Shown here: piece after piece, positions 7,490 through 16,306 of the stretch | Numbering within the stretch: the first letter of the stretch is position 1 | Layout: each line of letters opens with the position of its first letter | Source of the DNA: JAAYUD01 sp036846645 | Lineage (GTDB): Bacteria; Bacteroidota; Bacteroidia; Bacteroidales; Bacteroidaceae | Direction: 5' to 3' | Assembly: GCA_036846645.1 (NCBI GenBank) | Contig: DAIUBN010000003.1 | Span: 1-45,100 of the forward strand | DNA length: 45,100 bases | Program-made: the position numbers and the translations under genes | The notes under the pieces: generated by a model | Seen by the model: only the letters and a program-made list of their open reading frames with translations | What the model was told of the DNA's origin: nothing | Database searches by the model: none

Positions 7490-10321
7490 TTATTTAATTA
7501 CTATATTAACAATTTTCTTTGGCACAACGATGACTTTGACAACATTCTTTCCTTCCATCCATTTAAGAGAACGTTCGTCGGCAAGAACAGCTTTTTCGAT
7601 TGTCTCTTTGTCTGCATCAATAGGAAATTCTACATTATAACGAACCTTACCATTGAAAGAGATGCTATAGTTGATAGTATTTTCTTTAAGATATTCTTCG
7701 TTAAGTTCGGGCCACTGAGCATCGCAAACAGAAGTTGTGTGACCAAGTATCTCCCAAAGTTCTTCACTTATATGAGGAGCAAACGGAGAAAGTAGAATAA
7801 CGAATTTCTCTAATATTTCTTTCTTGTTGCATTTGAGTGCAGATAGTTCGCTGTTGGCAATCATAAATGCACTGATTGAAGTATTATAAGAGAAATGTTC
7901 AATATCAAATGTTATCTTCTTGATGAGTTTATGAATAGTTTTCAATTCGTCTTTGGTAGCAGGTTCATCTTTTATCAAGAATTCATCATTGCGGCTATAG
8001 AACAATCCCCAGAACTTGTTCATGAAACGATGAACACCGTCTATACCATTGGTATCCCAAGGTTTGGATTGGTCGATAGGGCCAAGGAACATCTCATACA
8101 TTCTAAGTGTATCGGCACCATAACGTTCGACAATCATATCGGGATTGACAACGTTATACATTGACTTACTCATCTTCTCTATTGCCCATCCACAGATGTA
8201 TTTGCTGTTTTCGAGTTCGAATTCAGCATCTTTGTATTCGGGACTCCAGTTACGGAAAGCTTCAATATCCAGTACATCATTCGATACGATGTTGACATCA
8301 ACATGGATAGGAGTTGTATCATATTTGTCTTTCAATCCGAGAGAAACAAACTTGTTGGTACCTTTGATACGATAAACAAAGTTACTTCTACCTTGAATCA
8401 TTCCTTGATTAATCAATTTGTGGAAAGGTTCTTCGGCGATAGATATACCTAGATCGTGAAGGAACTTATTCCAAAAACGAGAATAGATAAGGTGACCTGT
8501 TGCATGTTCGGTACCACCGACATACAAATCTACATTCTGCCAATATTCGTCTTTGTCCTTACCCACCAATGCTTTATCGTTGTGAGGATCCATATAACGC
8601 AAGTAGTATGCTGACGAACCGGCAAAACCAGGCATGGTGCAGAGTTCTATAGGGAATACATTAATATTGTCTATCTTATCGTTTTCTACAACGCATTTAT
8701 TCTTTTCGTCCCAAGCCCATTTCTTGGCATGTCCAAGTGGTGGCTGTCCATTCTCGGTAGGTTGATATTTGTTGATTTCGGGCAATTCGAGCGGAAGTTT
8801 GTCCTCATCAATAGTATAAGGCATATCATTCTTATAATAGATAGGGAACGGTTCGCCCCAATAACGTTGACGAGAGAAGATAGCATCACGAAGTCGATAA
8901 TTAATCTTAATACGTCCCAAACCTGTAGACTTTACAAATTCCTTGGTTTTGGCAATCGCTTCTTTCACTGTGAGGCCATTCAATACAAGTCCGCCCTCAA
9001 CACCTGCTTTAGGAGAGTTGGTCATAATTCCATCTTTGGCATCGAAACTTTCTTCGCTGACATCGCAACCTTCGATAAGCGGGCGAATCTCCAATCCGAA
9101 ATGTTTGGCAAAAGCATAGTCACGACTATCATGAGCTGGAACTGCCATAATAGCTCCGGTACCATATCCGGCAAGTACATAATCGCTTATCCAGATAGGA
9201 ATTGCTTCGCCTGTAAGAGGATTGATGGCATAACTGCCAGAGAAGACACCACTTACACTACGGTCGGAAATTCTTTCGCGTTCGGTACGTTTCTTGGTTC
9301 TTTCAAGATAAGCAGCCACTTCTGCTTTTTGAGCATCGGTAGTGACTTGGGCTACCAATTCGCTTTCGGGAGCCAACACCATGAAGGTGACACCGAAGAT
9401 TGTATCGGCACGTGTAGTGAAGATGGTGAAACTTAAATCAGAATCTTTCACTTTAAAAGCAATTTCGGTACCTTCGGAACGGCCAATCCAGTTGCGCTGT
9501 GTCTCTTTAAGAGATTCTGTCCAGTCTATATTTTCGAGTCCGTCAAGTAGGCGTTGAGCGTATGCCGATACTCTGAGACACCATTGACGCATTCTTTTCT
9601 GAACAACAGGATAACCACCACGAACAGACAAGCCATCGACTACTTCATCATTGGCAAGCACTGTTCCAAGTTTAGGACACCAGTTCACCATGGTCTCGCC
9701 AAGGTAAGCGATACGATAATTCATCAATGTCTCTTCCTGCTCTTTTACACTCTTGGCATTCCATTCTTCGGCAGTGAAAGCAAGTTCTTCGCTGCAAGCA
9801 ACGTTGATACCTTCTGTTCCGTTCTTCTCGAATACTTTAATAAGATTATCTATGGAGCAAGCCTTCTGGAGTTCTTTATCATAGTAGCTTTTGTACATTT
9901 GGATAAAGGCCCATTGTGTCCAATGATAATATTTAGGGTCGCAAGTACGAACTTCGCGGTCCCAATCGAAACAGAAACCTATCTTGTCGAGTTGCTGACG
10001 ATATCTATTGATATTTTCTACGGTTGTAATAGCAGGATGTTGTCCTGTCTTGATAGCATATTGTTCTGCTGGCAATCCATAAGCATCATATCCCATAGGA
10101 TTCAGAACATTGAAACCTTGCAGACGTTTGTAACGAGCATAAATATCAGAGGCGATATAACCAAGTGGATGACCGACATGTAGTCCTGCTCCCGATGGAT
10201 AAGGGAACATATTGAGTACATAAAACTTCTTTTTACCTTTATCTTCGGCAACTTGATATGTCTTCTTTTCAATCCAATTGTGTTGCCATTTTTTCTCAAT
10301 TTCTCTGAAATTGTATTCCAT
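7490..10321 (-). CDS. leuS: Leucyl-tRNA synthetase
   Basis: A 943-residue class Ia synthetase that charges tRNA-Leu. The HIGH motif reads HVGH (residues 48-51, within PYPSGAGLHVGHPLGY). The CP1 editing domain is present (TIFTTRADTIFGVTFMVLAP, and GTGAIMAVPAHDSRDYAFA with the conserved editing Asp). The KMSKS motif is intact (KMSKSMYNVVNPD, near residue 710), followed by the anticodon-binding domain and a C-terminal domain ending in KKIVNIVIK. The length is on the long side, usual for Bacteroidetes. It is the first gene of the leuS-yitT-rdgB operon, with a -7 element at 10359-10366. Confidence 0.98.
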   Translation of the reverse strand: MEYNFREIEKKWQHNWIEKKTYQVAEDKGKKKFYVLNMFPYPSGAGLHVGHPLGYIASDIYARYKRLQGFNVLNPMGYDAYGLPAEQYAIKTGQHPAITTVENINRYRQQLDKIGFCFDWDREVRTCDPKYYHWTQWAFIQMYKSYYDKELQKACSIDNLIKVFEKNGTEGINVACSEELAFTAEEWNAKSVKEQEETLMNYRIAYLGETMVNWCPKLGTVLANDEVVDGLSVRGGYPVVQKRMRQWCLRVSAYAQRLLDGLENIDWTESLKETQRNWIGRSEGTEIAFKVKDSDLSFTIFTTRADTIFGVTFMVLAPESELVAQVTTDAQKAEVAAYLERTKKRTERERISDRSVSGVFSGSYAINPLTGEAIPIWISDYVLAGYGTGAIMAVPAHDSRDYAFAKHFGLEIRPLIEGCDVSEESFDAKDGIMTNSPKAGVEGGLVLNGLTVKEAIAKTKEFVKSTGLGRIKINYRLRDAIFSRQRYWGEPFPIYYKNDMPYTIDEDKLPLELPEINKYQPTENGQPPLGHAKKWAWDEKNKCVVENDKIDNINVFPIELCTMPGFAGSSAYYLRYMDPHNDKALVGKDKDEYWQNVDLYVGGTEHATGHLIYSRFWNKFLHDLGISIAEEPFHKLINQGMIQGRSNFVYRIKGTNKFVSLGLKDKYDTTPIHVDVNIVSNDVLDIEAFRNWSPEYKDAEFELENSKYICGWAIEKMSKSMYNVVNPDMIVERYGADTLRMYEMFLGPIDQSKPWDTNGIDGVHRFMNKFWGLFYSRNDEFLIKDEPATKDELKTIHKLIKKITFDIEHFSYNTSISAFMIANSELSALKCNKKEILEKFVILLSPFAPHISEELWEILGHTTSVCDAQWPELNEEYLKENTINYSISFNGKVRYNVEFPIDADKETIEKAVLADERSLKWMEGKNVVKVIVVPKKIVNIVIK

Positions 10322-10358
10322 CTCTATTTATCTTATTTGTTTTTATTCTAATTTTCCG

Positions 10359-10366
10359 CAAAATTA
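10359..10366 (-). promoter_or_regulatory. Bacteroidetes -7 element for leuS
   Basis: The minus strand reads TAATTTTG, which fits TAnnTTTG, 38 bp before the leuS start codon. It lies back to back with the plus-strand element at 10441-10448. Confidence 0.5.
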
Positions 10367-10440
10367 CGCTATTATTTTCAGATAACCACGACGTTAAGTA
10401 AAAATCAGCATTAATCTTTTAGATAATTCAATTTAATTTC

Positions 10441-10448
10441 TAACTTTG
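10441..10448 (+). promoter_or_regulatory. Bacteroidetes -7 element for the small membrane protein and CoA-transferase genes
   Basis: TAACTTTG fits TAnnTTTG and ends 24 bp before the ATG at 10473. Its position rules out the earlier in-frame TTG at 10446 as a start. Confidence 0.55.
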
Positions 10449-10472
10449 CATTCGTTCTTAAAAGAAAATACA

Positions 10473-10904
10473 ATGATACAAGCTTCATCTTTATCAATAA
10501 CGTTCTATATTATTGCCCTTGTCGTTTTTGCCGCATTTAAGGCAATTCAAGATAAGGTCAAGAAAGCTGACTCTTCTTCGGAAGATAGAACAAAGAAAAC
10601 CAAACCTGTTATGGGTGGAGATGAGTTGCCTGAAACATGGAAAGACCTGTTTCCTAAAAAGGTGGAGATGACAGCTACTAAACCAGCACCTAAAAAAGTT
10701 GCTAAATACGATAAACCCAAAAAAGTTTCGCCTAAAGTTTTCATAGAAGATGCCAAGGATGAAGGTAAATCTTCATTGAAAAGTACTTCGGTTGTTGTTG
10801 AAGATACTCCCGAAGCAAACAACGAGGAGTATGCTTTCAATGATATAGAAGATGTGCGGAAAGCTATTATTTGGTCGGAGATTATTAATAAAAAATATAA
10901 CTAA
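10473..10904 (+). CDS. Small single-pass membrane protein of unknown function
   Basis: A 143-residue protein. The ATG at 10473 is preferred over the in-frame TTG at 10446, which falls inside the promoter. One N-terminal hydrophobic segment (about residues 7-23, SITFYIIALVVFAAFKAI) would anchor it. The rest is a charged, Lys/Pro/Glu-rich, probably disordered cytoplasmic tail ending in a short helix (DIEDVRKAIIWSEIINKKYN). I do not recognise a domain. It is separated by 27 bp from the CoA-transferase gene and is probably co-transcribed with it, so an accessory or membrane-tethering role is possible but unsupported by any motif. Confidence 0.7.
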   Translation: MIQASSLSITFYIIALVVFAAFKAIQDKVKKADSSSEDRTKKTKPVMGGDELPETWKDLFPKKVEMTATKPAPKKVAKYDKPKKVSPKVFIEDAKDEGKSSLKSTSVVVEDTPEANNEEYAFNDIEDVRKAIIWSEIINKKYN

Positions 10905-10931
10905 CAAAAGTAACCGAAACTAAAGACAACT

Positions 10932-12431
10932 ATGGCGTTGAAATTTATTTCTGCAGCAGAAGCTGCAAGCTTAGTGAAAAATGGTGATAACATTGGTCTC
11001 AGTGGATTTACACCAGCCGGCACAGCGAAGGCCGTGACAAGAGAAATTGCCAAAATCGCAGAAGAAGAACATGCTAAGGGTAATCCTTATCAGATTGGTA
11101 TCTTTACCGGTGCTTCTACCGGTGATGCAACAGATGGTGTACTATCTAATGCTCATGCCATTCGTTATCGTGCTCCCTACACAACAAACAAAGATTTCCG
11201 TAAGGCAGTAAATAATGGAGAAATTCATTATAACGATATTCATCTATCGCAGATGGCTCAGGAACTTCGTTATGGATTCATGGGAAAAGTCAATATGGCT
11301 ATTATCGAAGCATGCGAGATTACAGAAGATGGAAAGATTTATCTTACCGCTGCTGGTGGCATCTCTCCTACTGTTTGTCGTTTGGCTGATAAGATTGTTG
11401 TCGAACTCAACTCGGCACAAAGTCCTAATTTGAAGTATCTGCATGATGTTTACGAACCACTCGATCCTCCTTATCGTCGCGAGATTCCTATCTTCAAACC
11501 AAGCGATCGTATTGGTAATCCATATATTCAAGTTGATCCTAAAAAGATTGTTGGCGTAGTTCGTACCGACAAACCGGATGAAGCTCGTCATTTCACAGCT
11601 CCTGATCCATTGACAGATAAGATTGGTCAGAATGTTGCTGAGTTCCTTGTTCAAGATATGAAGCGTGGCATTATTCCTTCTACTTTCTTGCCTATTCAGT
11701 CGGGTGTTGGTAATATTGCTAATGCAGTGCTTGGCGGACTAGGTCGTGATGCTTCTGTTCCTCCATTCGAAATGTATACCGAGGTTATTCAGAATTCTGT
11801 AATCGGTCTCATGGAACAAGGTCGTATCAAGTTCGGTAGTGCTTGTTCGCTTACTGTAACCAACGATTGTCTTGATGAGATAACAGGCAATATCGACTTC
11901 TTCAAAGATAAGATTGTACTTCGTCAGTCAGAGATTTCTAATAATCCTGAGATTATCCGTCGACTCGGTGTTATCTCTATCAATACAGCCATCGAAGTAG
12001 ATCTTTATGGTAATGTCAACTCTACTCATATCAGTGGTACGAAGATGATGAATGGTATTGGTGGTTCTTGCGACTTCACTCGCAACGCTTATATATCTAT
12101 CTTCACTTGTCCTTCTGTTGCCAAAGATGGTCTTATCAGTTCTATTGTTCCAATGGTATCTCATGTTGATAGCACAGAGCACGATGTTAATATCATCGTT
12201 ACCGAACAAGGTGTTGCCGATCTTCGTGGAAAGAGTCCGAAACAAAGAGCAGAAGCTATCATCGAGAATTGTGTTCATCCTGATTACAAACAGATGCTTC
12301 GCGACTATCTGAAGCTCACTTCTCAGAAAACACAAACTCCACAGAATCTTGCTGCTGCACTCGGTATGCACGTTACCTTCAACGAAACAGGCGATATGCA
12401 TAAGACAGATTGGAGCAGATTTACTAAATAG
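10932..12431 (+). CDS. Acetyl-CoA hydrolase/transferase family protein, probable succinate (propionyl-CoA/acetyl-CoA):CoA transferase
   Basis: A 499-residue class I-type CoA transferase that would exchange CoA between succinate and acetyl- or propionyl-CoA. This step belongs to the succinate-propionate fermentation of Bacteroidales. Family features include GDNIGLSGFTPAGTAKAV near the N-terminus, the putative catalytic Glu in MYTEVIQNSVIGLMEQG (near residue 281), and GIGGSCDFTRNAY plus VTEQGVADLRGKSPKQRA in the C-terminal half. The length is typical (about 500). Hydrolase versus transferase activity cannot be separated by eye, and transferase is favoured from the biology of the group. A strong terminator follows. 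Confidence 0.9.
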   Translation: MALKFISAAEAASLVKNGDNIGLSGFTPAGTAKAVTREIAKIAEEEHAKGNPYQIGIFTGASTGDATDGVLSNAHAIRYRAPYTTNKDFRKAVNNGEIHYNDIHLSQMAQELRYGFMGKVNMAIIEACEITEDGKIYLTAAGGISPTVCRLADKIVVELNSAQSPNLKYLHDVYEPLDPPYRREIPIFKPSDRIGNPYIQVDPKKIVGVVRTDKPDEARHFTAPDPLTDKIGQNVAEFLVQDMKRGIIPSTFLPIQSGVGNIANAVLGGLGRDASVPPFEMYTEVIQNSVIGLMEQGRIKFGSACSLTVTNDCLDEITGNIDFFKDKIVLRQSEISNNPEIIRRLGVISINTAIEVDLYGNVNSTHISGTKMMNGIGGSCDFTRNAYISIFTCPSVAKDGLISSIVPMVSHVDSTEHDVNIIVTEQGVADLRGKSPKQRAEAIIENCVHPDYKQMLRDYLKLTSQKTQTPQNLAAALGMHVTFNETGDMHKTDWSRFTK

Positions 12432-12456
12432 TAATAGCTTTTAAATATTATAAATG

Positions 12457-12489
12457 AGCCCCCTCGTTGCAGATGTCAACGAGGGGGCT
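12457..12489 (+). terminator. Rho-independent terminator after the CoA-transferase gene
   Basis: AGCCCCCTCGTTG (12457-12469) pairs perfectly over 13 bp with CAACGAGGGGGCT (12477-12489) across a 7-nt loop, followed by TTTATTATTATT. It sits between convergent genes. Confidence 0.92.
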
Positions 12490-12525
12490 TTATTATTATT
12501 CCTTTTATTATTGATGTCTTCTATC

Positions 12526-13983
12526 TTATTCGCAAAGTTTAGTGCAAATAGCATTTTGAAAATTTTGCGCCTTACTTTCGTCCAATATGCTTTGATTCAT
12601 GATAGAGAAAGCAATGACTTCACCTTTCTTATTAGTGAGATAACCGGCAAGTGTATTTGTCAGGCTGTTGGAACCTGTTTTGGCATGGATATTTAGATTC
12701 TTCATCCTTCTCCTTAAAGTTCCGTCTACTCCCGAGATGGGGACACATCTATATATTATTTGGTATAAGTCGGGATGGGTGTAGGCATACTTTAAGAATG
12801 CCATTTCTAATTGGGGCGTCAGTAAATCGTGATATGACAGACCGCTACCGTCAACTATTCTATAAGTATTGCTGTTTAGGCCTAGTTCTGTTATCTTCTT
12901 TTGGATTGCTGCCACACCGCTAGATGCTGTTGCAGGATGATTGCCGTTTATAGCGGATAGTCGATAGAGCATTGCTTCGGCGTTGAGATTATCGCTTGCC
13001 TTGAGCATTTGTTTCACTACCTTTTCACAATCGGTAGAATAGCTTGCTATCTTTGTAGCAATAGAATAGTCTATTTGTGGATTGTAAGTGTAAGTATACC
13101 CCTTTGTTATCTTTATGTTGCTTACCTTTCTAAGCCGTTCAGTAAAGGTGTGCAGAAAGTATTGTTCGCCATGCGAAACGGTGATTGTCTGGTCCGTCTT
13201 CTTACAGACATTGCCACTTGCAACGATTATATTAGATTGATTGACAAAATCGCGCTGTACTTCGAATGATGACTTTTCGGCAATATTACTCTTTGTCCGG
13301 TTGTAGATAGTGAAATAATCGGAATTAGGATAAACACTGATATGTGCCTTATTCTTTATACTATCTGGGAGCGCAGTAATATCGACAAGTCCTTTGCAAT
13401 ACAATAAAGGCGATAAGTGTGGTTGGTATTCGTATGGTGCGTCGTCCCACATCCATCCTTCTCCCCAATAAAGAGAGTCTTTCATCGAGATGTCGCCTAT
13501 GATATGACCTTTTAATACTTTGAAAGGTTGCTTGGCTACTTGTGCCACCAAGCTATCCATTGCAGCATCATCAAATTCGGGATCCATACCTCCTTTAATA
13601 TATAAGTCCCCGTTGAGTGTATCTTTATTGATACTTCCCGAGTAGTAAACGTCTGTTGTGAACGGTTTGTTACCATCGGGATGAGAAAGTGTGGTAATGG
13701 CAGTGAGAAGCTTCATTGTAGAAGCCGGTCGTGCCAGCTTTGTATTGCGATGAGTATAAAGAGATTTGTTTGTAGTCAGATTGTAAATTGAGATACCGAC
13801 TTCGGATTCTTCGGGCAATGTTCCGATAAGCGAATCGATATATAGTGAATCTTTGTAGAAAGCAACCGACTGTTGCTGTTGCGAGATATTTCTCCCGCCA
13901 GCAACAGTCGATGTTTTTGTTTTGCAGGCACTGAACAGTGCCAATAATATACATGTTAGACCAATTAGTTTGGTATAATTCAT
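12526..13983 (-). CDS. dacB: D-alanyl-D-alanine carboxypeptidase/endopeptidase, PBP4 (DacB) family lipoprotein
   Basis: A 485-residue low-molecular-mass penicillin-binding protein (peptidase family S13) that trims or cuts peptidoglycan cross-links. The three active-site motifs are present: SxxK as STMK (S88-K91), SxN as SDNLNAEAM (near 330), and KTG as AKTGSNSL (near 440). The N-terminus is a lipoprotein signal (LIGLTCILLALFSAC) with the lipobox Cys at residue 20, so the mature protein is membrane-anchored in the periplasm. The start codon overlaps the lpdA stop by 4 bp (ATGA type), implying translational coupling. Confidence 0.93.
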   Translation of the reverse strand: MNYTKLIGLTCILLALFSACKTKTSTVAGGRNISQQQQSVAFYKDSLYIDSLIGTLPEESEVGISIYNLTTNKSLYTHRNTKLARPASTMKLLTAITTLSHPDGNKPFTTDVYYSGSINKDTLNGDLYIKGGMDPEFDDAAMDSLVAQVAKQPFKVLKGHIIGDISMKDSLYWGEGWMWDDAPYEYQPHLSPLLYCKGLVDITALPDSIKNKAHISVYPNSDYFTIYNRTKSNIAEKSSFEVQRDFVNQSNIIVASGNVCKKTDQTITVSHGEQYFLHTFTERLRKVSNIKITKGYTYTYNPQIDYSIATKIASYSTDCEKVVKQMLKASDNLNAEAMLYRLSAINGNHPATASSGVAAIQKKITELGLNSNTYRIVDGSGLSYHDLLTPQLEMAFLKYAYTHPDLYQIIYRCVPISGVDGTLRRRMKNLNIHAKTGSNSLTNTLAGYLTNKKGEVIAFSIMNQSILDESKAQNFQNAICTKLCE

Positions 13984-15341
13984 AATGCTTCTTTAAATAT
14001 TTCGCTTACCGAAGGATGCGGGAAGATAATCTTGCGCCATTCTTCTGCTGATAGCTTCAATTCGATAGCCATGCCGGCAAGTGTGATGATTTCCGAAGCG
14101 GGATTGCCAAGTATATGTGCACCAAGAATAGTATGATCGTCGGCAAGCAATAGTTTGCAAACACCATTCACACCTTCGTTCTCGGCAACAAAGCGACCAG
14201 AGAATGCCATTGGTATCTTGATGGCTTCATAATGAACGCCATTCTTTTGGAGTACTTCTTCTGTTTGTCCTACACCGGCAATCTCAGGATTAGTATAGAC
14301 TACACCTGGTACTGCGCGATAACTCATCTTATCAGCCTTTTCTGCTTTTCCTAACTTATGGAGAATAGAATGAACTGCTACTTCTGCTTCGCGAGATGCA
14401 GTATGAGCCAGCATAGAGAATCCGGTGAGGTCACCGCAAACATATATATTAGGTAGAGAAGTCTGCATTTCGTCATCAACGATAATGCTGCCACGTTCTG
14501 TCTTGTTCATTTCAAGGTTTTCGAGTCCGAATCCTTTGGTTACGGGACGACGGCCTACGCTCATCAACAGTTTCTCTGCTGTGACGCAACCACTCTCCTC
14601 TCCTTTTTCCCATTTTACATGAATTCCTTCTTCGTCCTGACTTATGCCAACAACCTTTGTTCCGAGTAAGAACTCGATGCCGCGTTTAGCATAATCGGCA
14701 CGTAACATGGCAGATAGTTCTTTATCCATACCGCCAAGTATCTCGTCGAGCATTTCTACAATCGTCACTTTTACTCCGATACTGTTGAAGAATGAAGCGA
14801 ACTCCATACCAATAACACCGCCACCAATGATAGCGAGTGAAACAGGAACTTCTTTATTGTCGAGAGCTTCTTTGTGTGTCCAATAAGCTACATCTTTTAC
14901 ACCGTCGATAGGTGGAATGAATGTATCAGAACCACTACAGATGATGATATATTCACCTTCGTACTGCTCTTCGTTGCATTTTACGGTATGATTGTCGATA
15001 ATCTGGGCTTCGCCAGTTACAATCATTACATGGTTAGTAGTTAGTTTCGATTTGACACCCAACACAAGTTTACGAACGACTTTCGATTTGCGAGCGATAA
15101 TCTTTGGTAGATCGTAAGAAACTTCAGGAACATTGACCGCATACTTTGATGCATGACGAGCATTGTCGTAAGTCTTTGCCGAGTAGAGCAAAGTCTTTGT
15201 AGGAATACATCCTTCGTTAAGGCATACGCCACCCAAACTGTGTTTCTCAAACAGTACTACGTCCAAACCGGCTTTTCCGGCAGCTTCGGCAGCTGTATAT
15301 CCTGCAGGACCGCCACCAATAATCAATACTTGATGCTTCAT
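13980..15341 (-). CDS. lpdA: Dihydrolipoyl dehydrogenase (E3)
   Basis: This 453-residue FAD flavoprotein reoxidises dihydrolipoamide with NAD+ for 2-oxo acid dehydrogenase or glycine-cleavage complexes. The FAD-binding GGGPAGYTAAEAAGKAG lies at residues 9-25. The redox disulfide motif GGVCLNEGCIPTK has C40 and C45. An NAD-binding GGGVIGMEFASFFNSIG and the C-terminal interface His-Pro (FPHPSVSEIF, the HxxxxE catalytic base pair) are present. No E1/E2 partner genes are adjacent, so the complex it serves is unclear. Its downstream neighbour is the unrelated PBP4 gene, overlapped by 4 bp. Confidence 0.95.
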   Translation of the reverse strand: MKHQVLIIGGGPAGYTAAEAAGKAGLDVVLFEKHSLGGVCLNEGCIPTKTLLYSAKTYDNARHASKYAVNVPEVSYDLPKIIARKSKVVRKLVLGVKSKLTTNHVMIVTGEAQIIDNHTVKCNEEQYEGEYIIICSGSDTFIPPIDGVKDVAYWTHKEALDNKEVPVSLAIIGGGVIGMEFASFFNSIGVKVTIVEMLDEILGGMDKELSAMLRADYAKRGIEFLLGTKVVGISQDEEGIHVKWEKGEESGCVTAEKLLMSVGRRPVTKGFGLENLEMNKTERGSIIVDDEMQTSLPNIYVCGDLTGFSMLAHTASREAEVAVHSILHKLGKAEKADKMSYRAVPGVVYTNPEIAGVGQTEEVLQKNGVHYEAIKIPMAFSGRFVAENEGVNGVCKLLLADDHTILGAHILGNPASEIITLAGMAIELKLSAEEWRKIIFPHPSVSEIFKEAL

Positions 15342-15440
15342 ATAATTAGATAGTTAAATAAGTTTCATTTTGATACTAATTTGGCCGCTAAGTTAGTGAA
15401 TAATTCAGTTTCGGCAAACAAAATCATCTTAATTCTGTAT

Positions 15441-15483
15441 TTGGCCTATAAGGCCTATAAGCCTTATATGGCTTATAAGCCAA
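15441..15483. repeat. Palindromic intergenic repeat, TATAAGGC family, copy 2
   Basis: The ends TTGGCCTATAAG and CTTATAAGCCAA form nearly perfect inverted arms, with further GCCTATAAGCC and GCCTTATATGGC words inside. It lies between the rubrerythrin terminator and lpdA, which are read in the same direction. It is related to 4421-4458 and 38287-38334. Confidence 0.65.
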
Positions 15484-15491
15484 ATATAAAA

Positions 15492-15522
15492 AGGTGGGAA
15501 CAACTTTACGCTGTCCCCACCT
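15492..15522 (-). terminator. Rho-independent terminator of the rubrerythrin gene
   Basis: On the minus strand AGGTGGGGACAG pairs with TTGTTCCCACCT (12 bp including two G-T wobbles) around a 7-nt loop and is followed by TTTTTATATTTGG. It lies 26 bp past the rubrerythrin stop. Confidence 0.85.
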
Positions 15523-15548
15523 GCATATTATATACTAATTACTGCAAA

Positions 15549-16127
15549 TTAATAGTTTGTCTTCTTTACTTCAAAGTAAGCTCTTGGATGCAAGCAAGCC
15601 GGGCAAGCTTCTGGAGCTTCTTTGCCTACATAGATAAATCCGCAGTTGCGGCATTGCCAAACTACTTCGCCTTCTTTAGCGAATACAGAAGCTGCTTCGA
15701 TATTCTTAACGAATGCCATATAGCGTTCTTCGTGTCCCTTCTCGGCAACACAGATATTGCGATACATTGCAGCGATAGCAGGGAATCCTTCTTCTTCTGC
15801 TACATCTGCAAAATGAGGATAAGCCTCAGCCCATTCTTCATGTTCACCAGCAGCAGCAGCTTGCAAGTTCTGAAGTGTAGTGCCAATGATACCTGCTGGA
15901 TAGCTAGCTGTAATTTCAACGCTGCCACCTTCTAAGTATTTGAACATTCGTTTTGCATGCTCTTTCTCTTGATCAGCTGTTTCGGTAAAGATTGCTGCTA
16001 TTTGTTCGTAACCCTCTTTTTTGGCTGCACTAGCAAAGAAAGTATAACGATTACGTGCCTGTGATTCACCTGCGAAAGAGGTGAGTAAGTTCTTTTCTGT
16101 TTGAGTACCTTTAATACTTTTTCCCAT
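15549..16127 (-). CDS. rbr: Rubrerythrin
   Basis: A 192-residue non-haem di-iron peroxidase protecting anaerobes from hydrogen peroxide. The N-terminal ferritin-like four-helix domain carries the ExxH-type ligands (SFAGESQARNRY, FTETADQEKEHAKRMFKYL, RNICVAEKGHEERY). The C-terminal rubredoxin domain (about 155-192) has the two Cys pairs CRNCGFIYVG and CPACLHPRAYFEV. Size and domain order are standard. It has its own terminator and a putative promoter element 86 bp upstream, so it is probably monocistronic. Confidence 0.96.
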   Translation of the reverse strand: MGKSIKGTQTEKNLLTSFAGESQARNRYTFFASAAKKEGYEQIAAIFTETADQEKEHAKRMFKYLEGGSVEITASYPAGIIGTTLQNLQAAAAGEHEEWAEAYPHFADVAEEEGFPAIAAMYRNICVAEKGHEERYMAFVKNIEAASVFAKEGEVVWQCRNCGFIYVGKEAPEACPACLHPRAYFEVKKTNY

Positions 16128-16212
16128 TTTTACTAATCTCCTTAAATATTTGGTTCTGATGTTTAATAGTGAAGGAAGAATAGGTAGAACCTTTTAGCCT
16201 ATTTTCAAAATA

Positions 16213-16220
16213 CAAATATA
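16213..16220 (-). promoter_or_regulatory. Candidate Bacteroidetes -7 element for rubrerythrin
   Basis: The minus strand reads TATATTTG, fitting TAnnTTTG, 86 bp before the rubrerythrin start. The leader would be longish. The region is AT-rich, so a chance match is possible. Confidence 0.35.
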
Positions 16221-16264
16221 GCATTATCTGATTATATTTAGCACTAATCTTGCAGTTTTTTTCT

Positions 16265-16272
16265 TAACTTTG
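16265..16272 (+). promoter_or_regulatory. Bacteroidetes -7 element for mutS
   Basis: TAACTTTG, the same octamer as at 10441-10448, ends 34 bp before the proposed mutS start. Confidence 0.5.
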
Positions 16273-16306
16273 CCATTAATAAGATACTTTAAAAAATAAA
16301 GTTATA

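Noticed and set aside
8729..9436. 235-codon frame antisense to leuS
   Set aside because: It lies entirely within the well-conserved leuS gene and its translation resembles no protein family.
12454..12696. 80-codon frame starting in the terminator hairpin
   Set aside because: It starts inside a terminator and continues antisense to the PBP4 gene.
15381..15935. 184-codon plus-strand frame across the rubrerythrin terminator
   Set aside because: It runs through a palindrome and a terminator and then antisense to rubrerythrin. The repeated YKAYKPYMAYKP part is only the translated palindrome.
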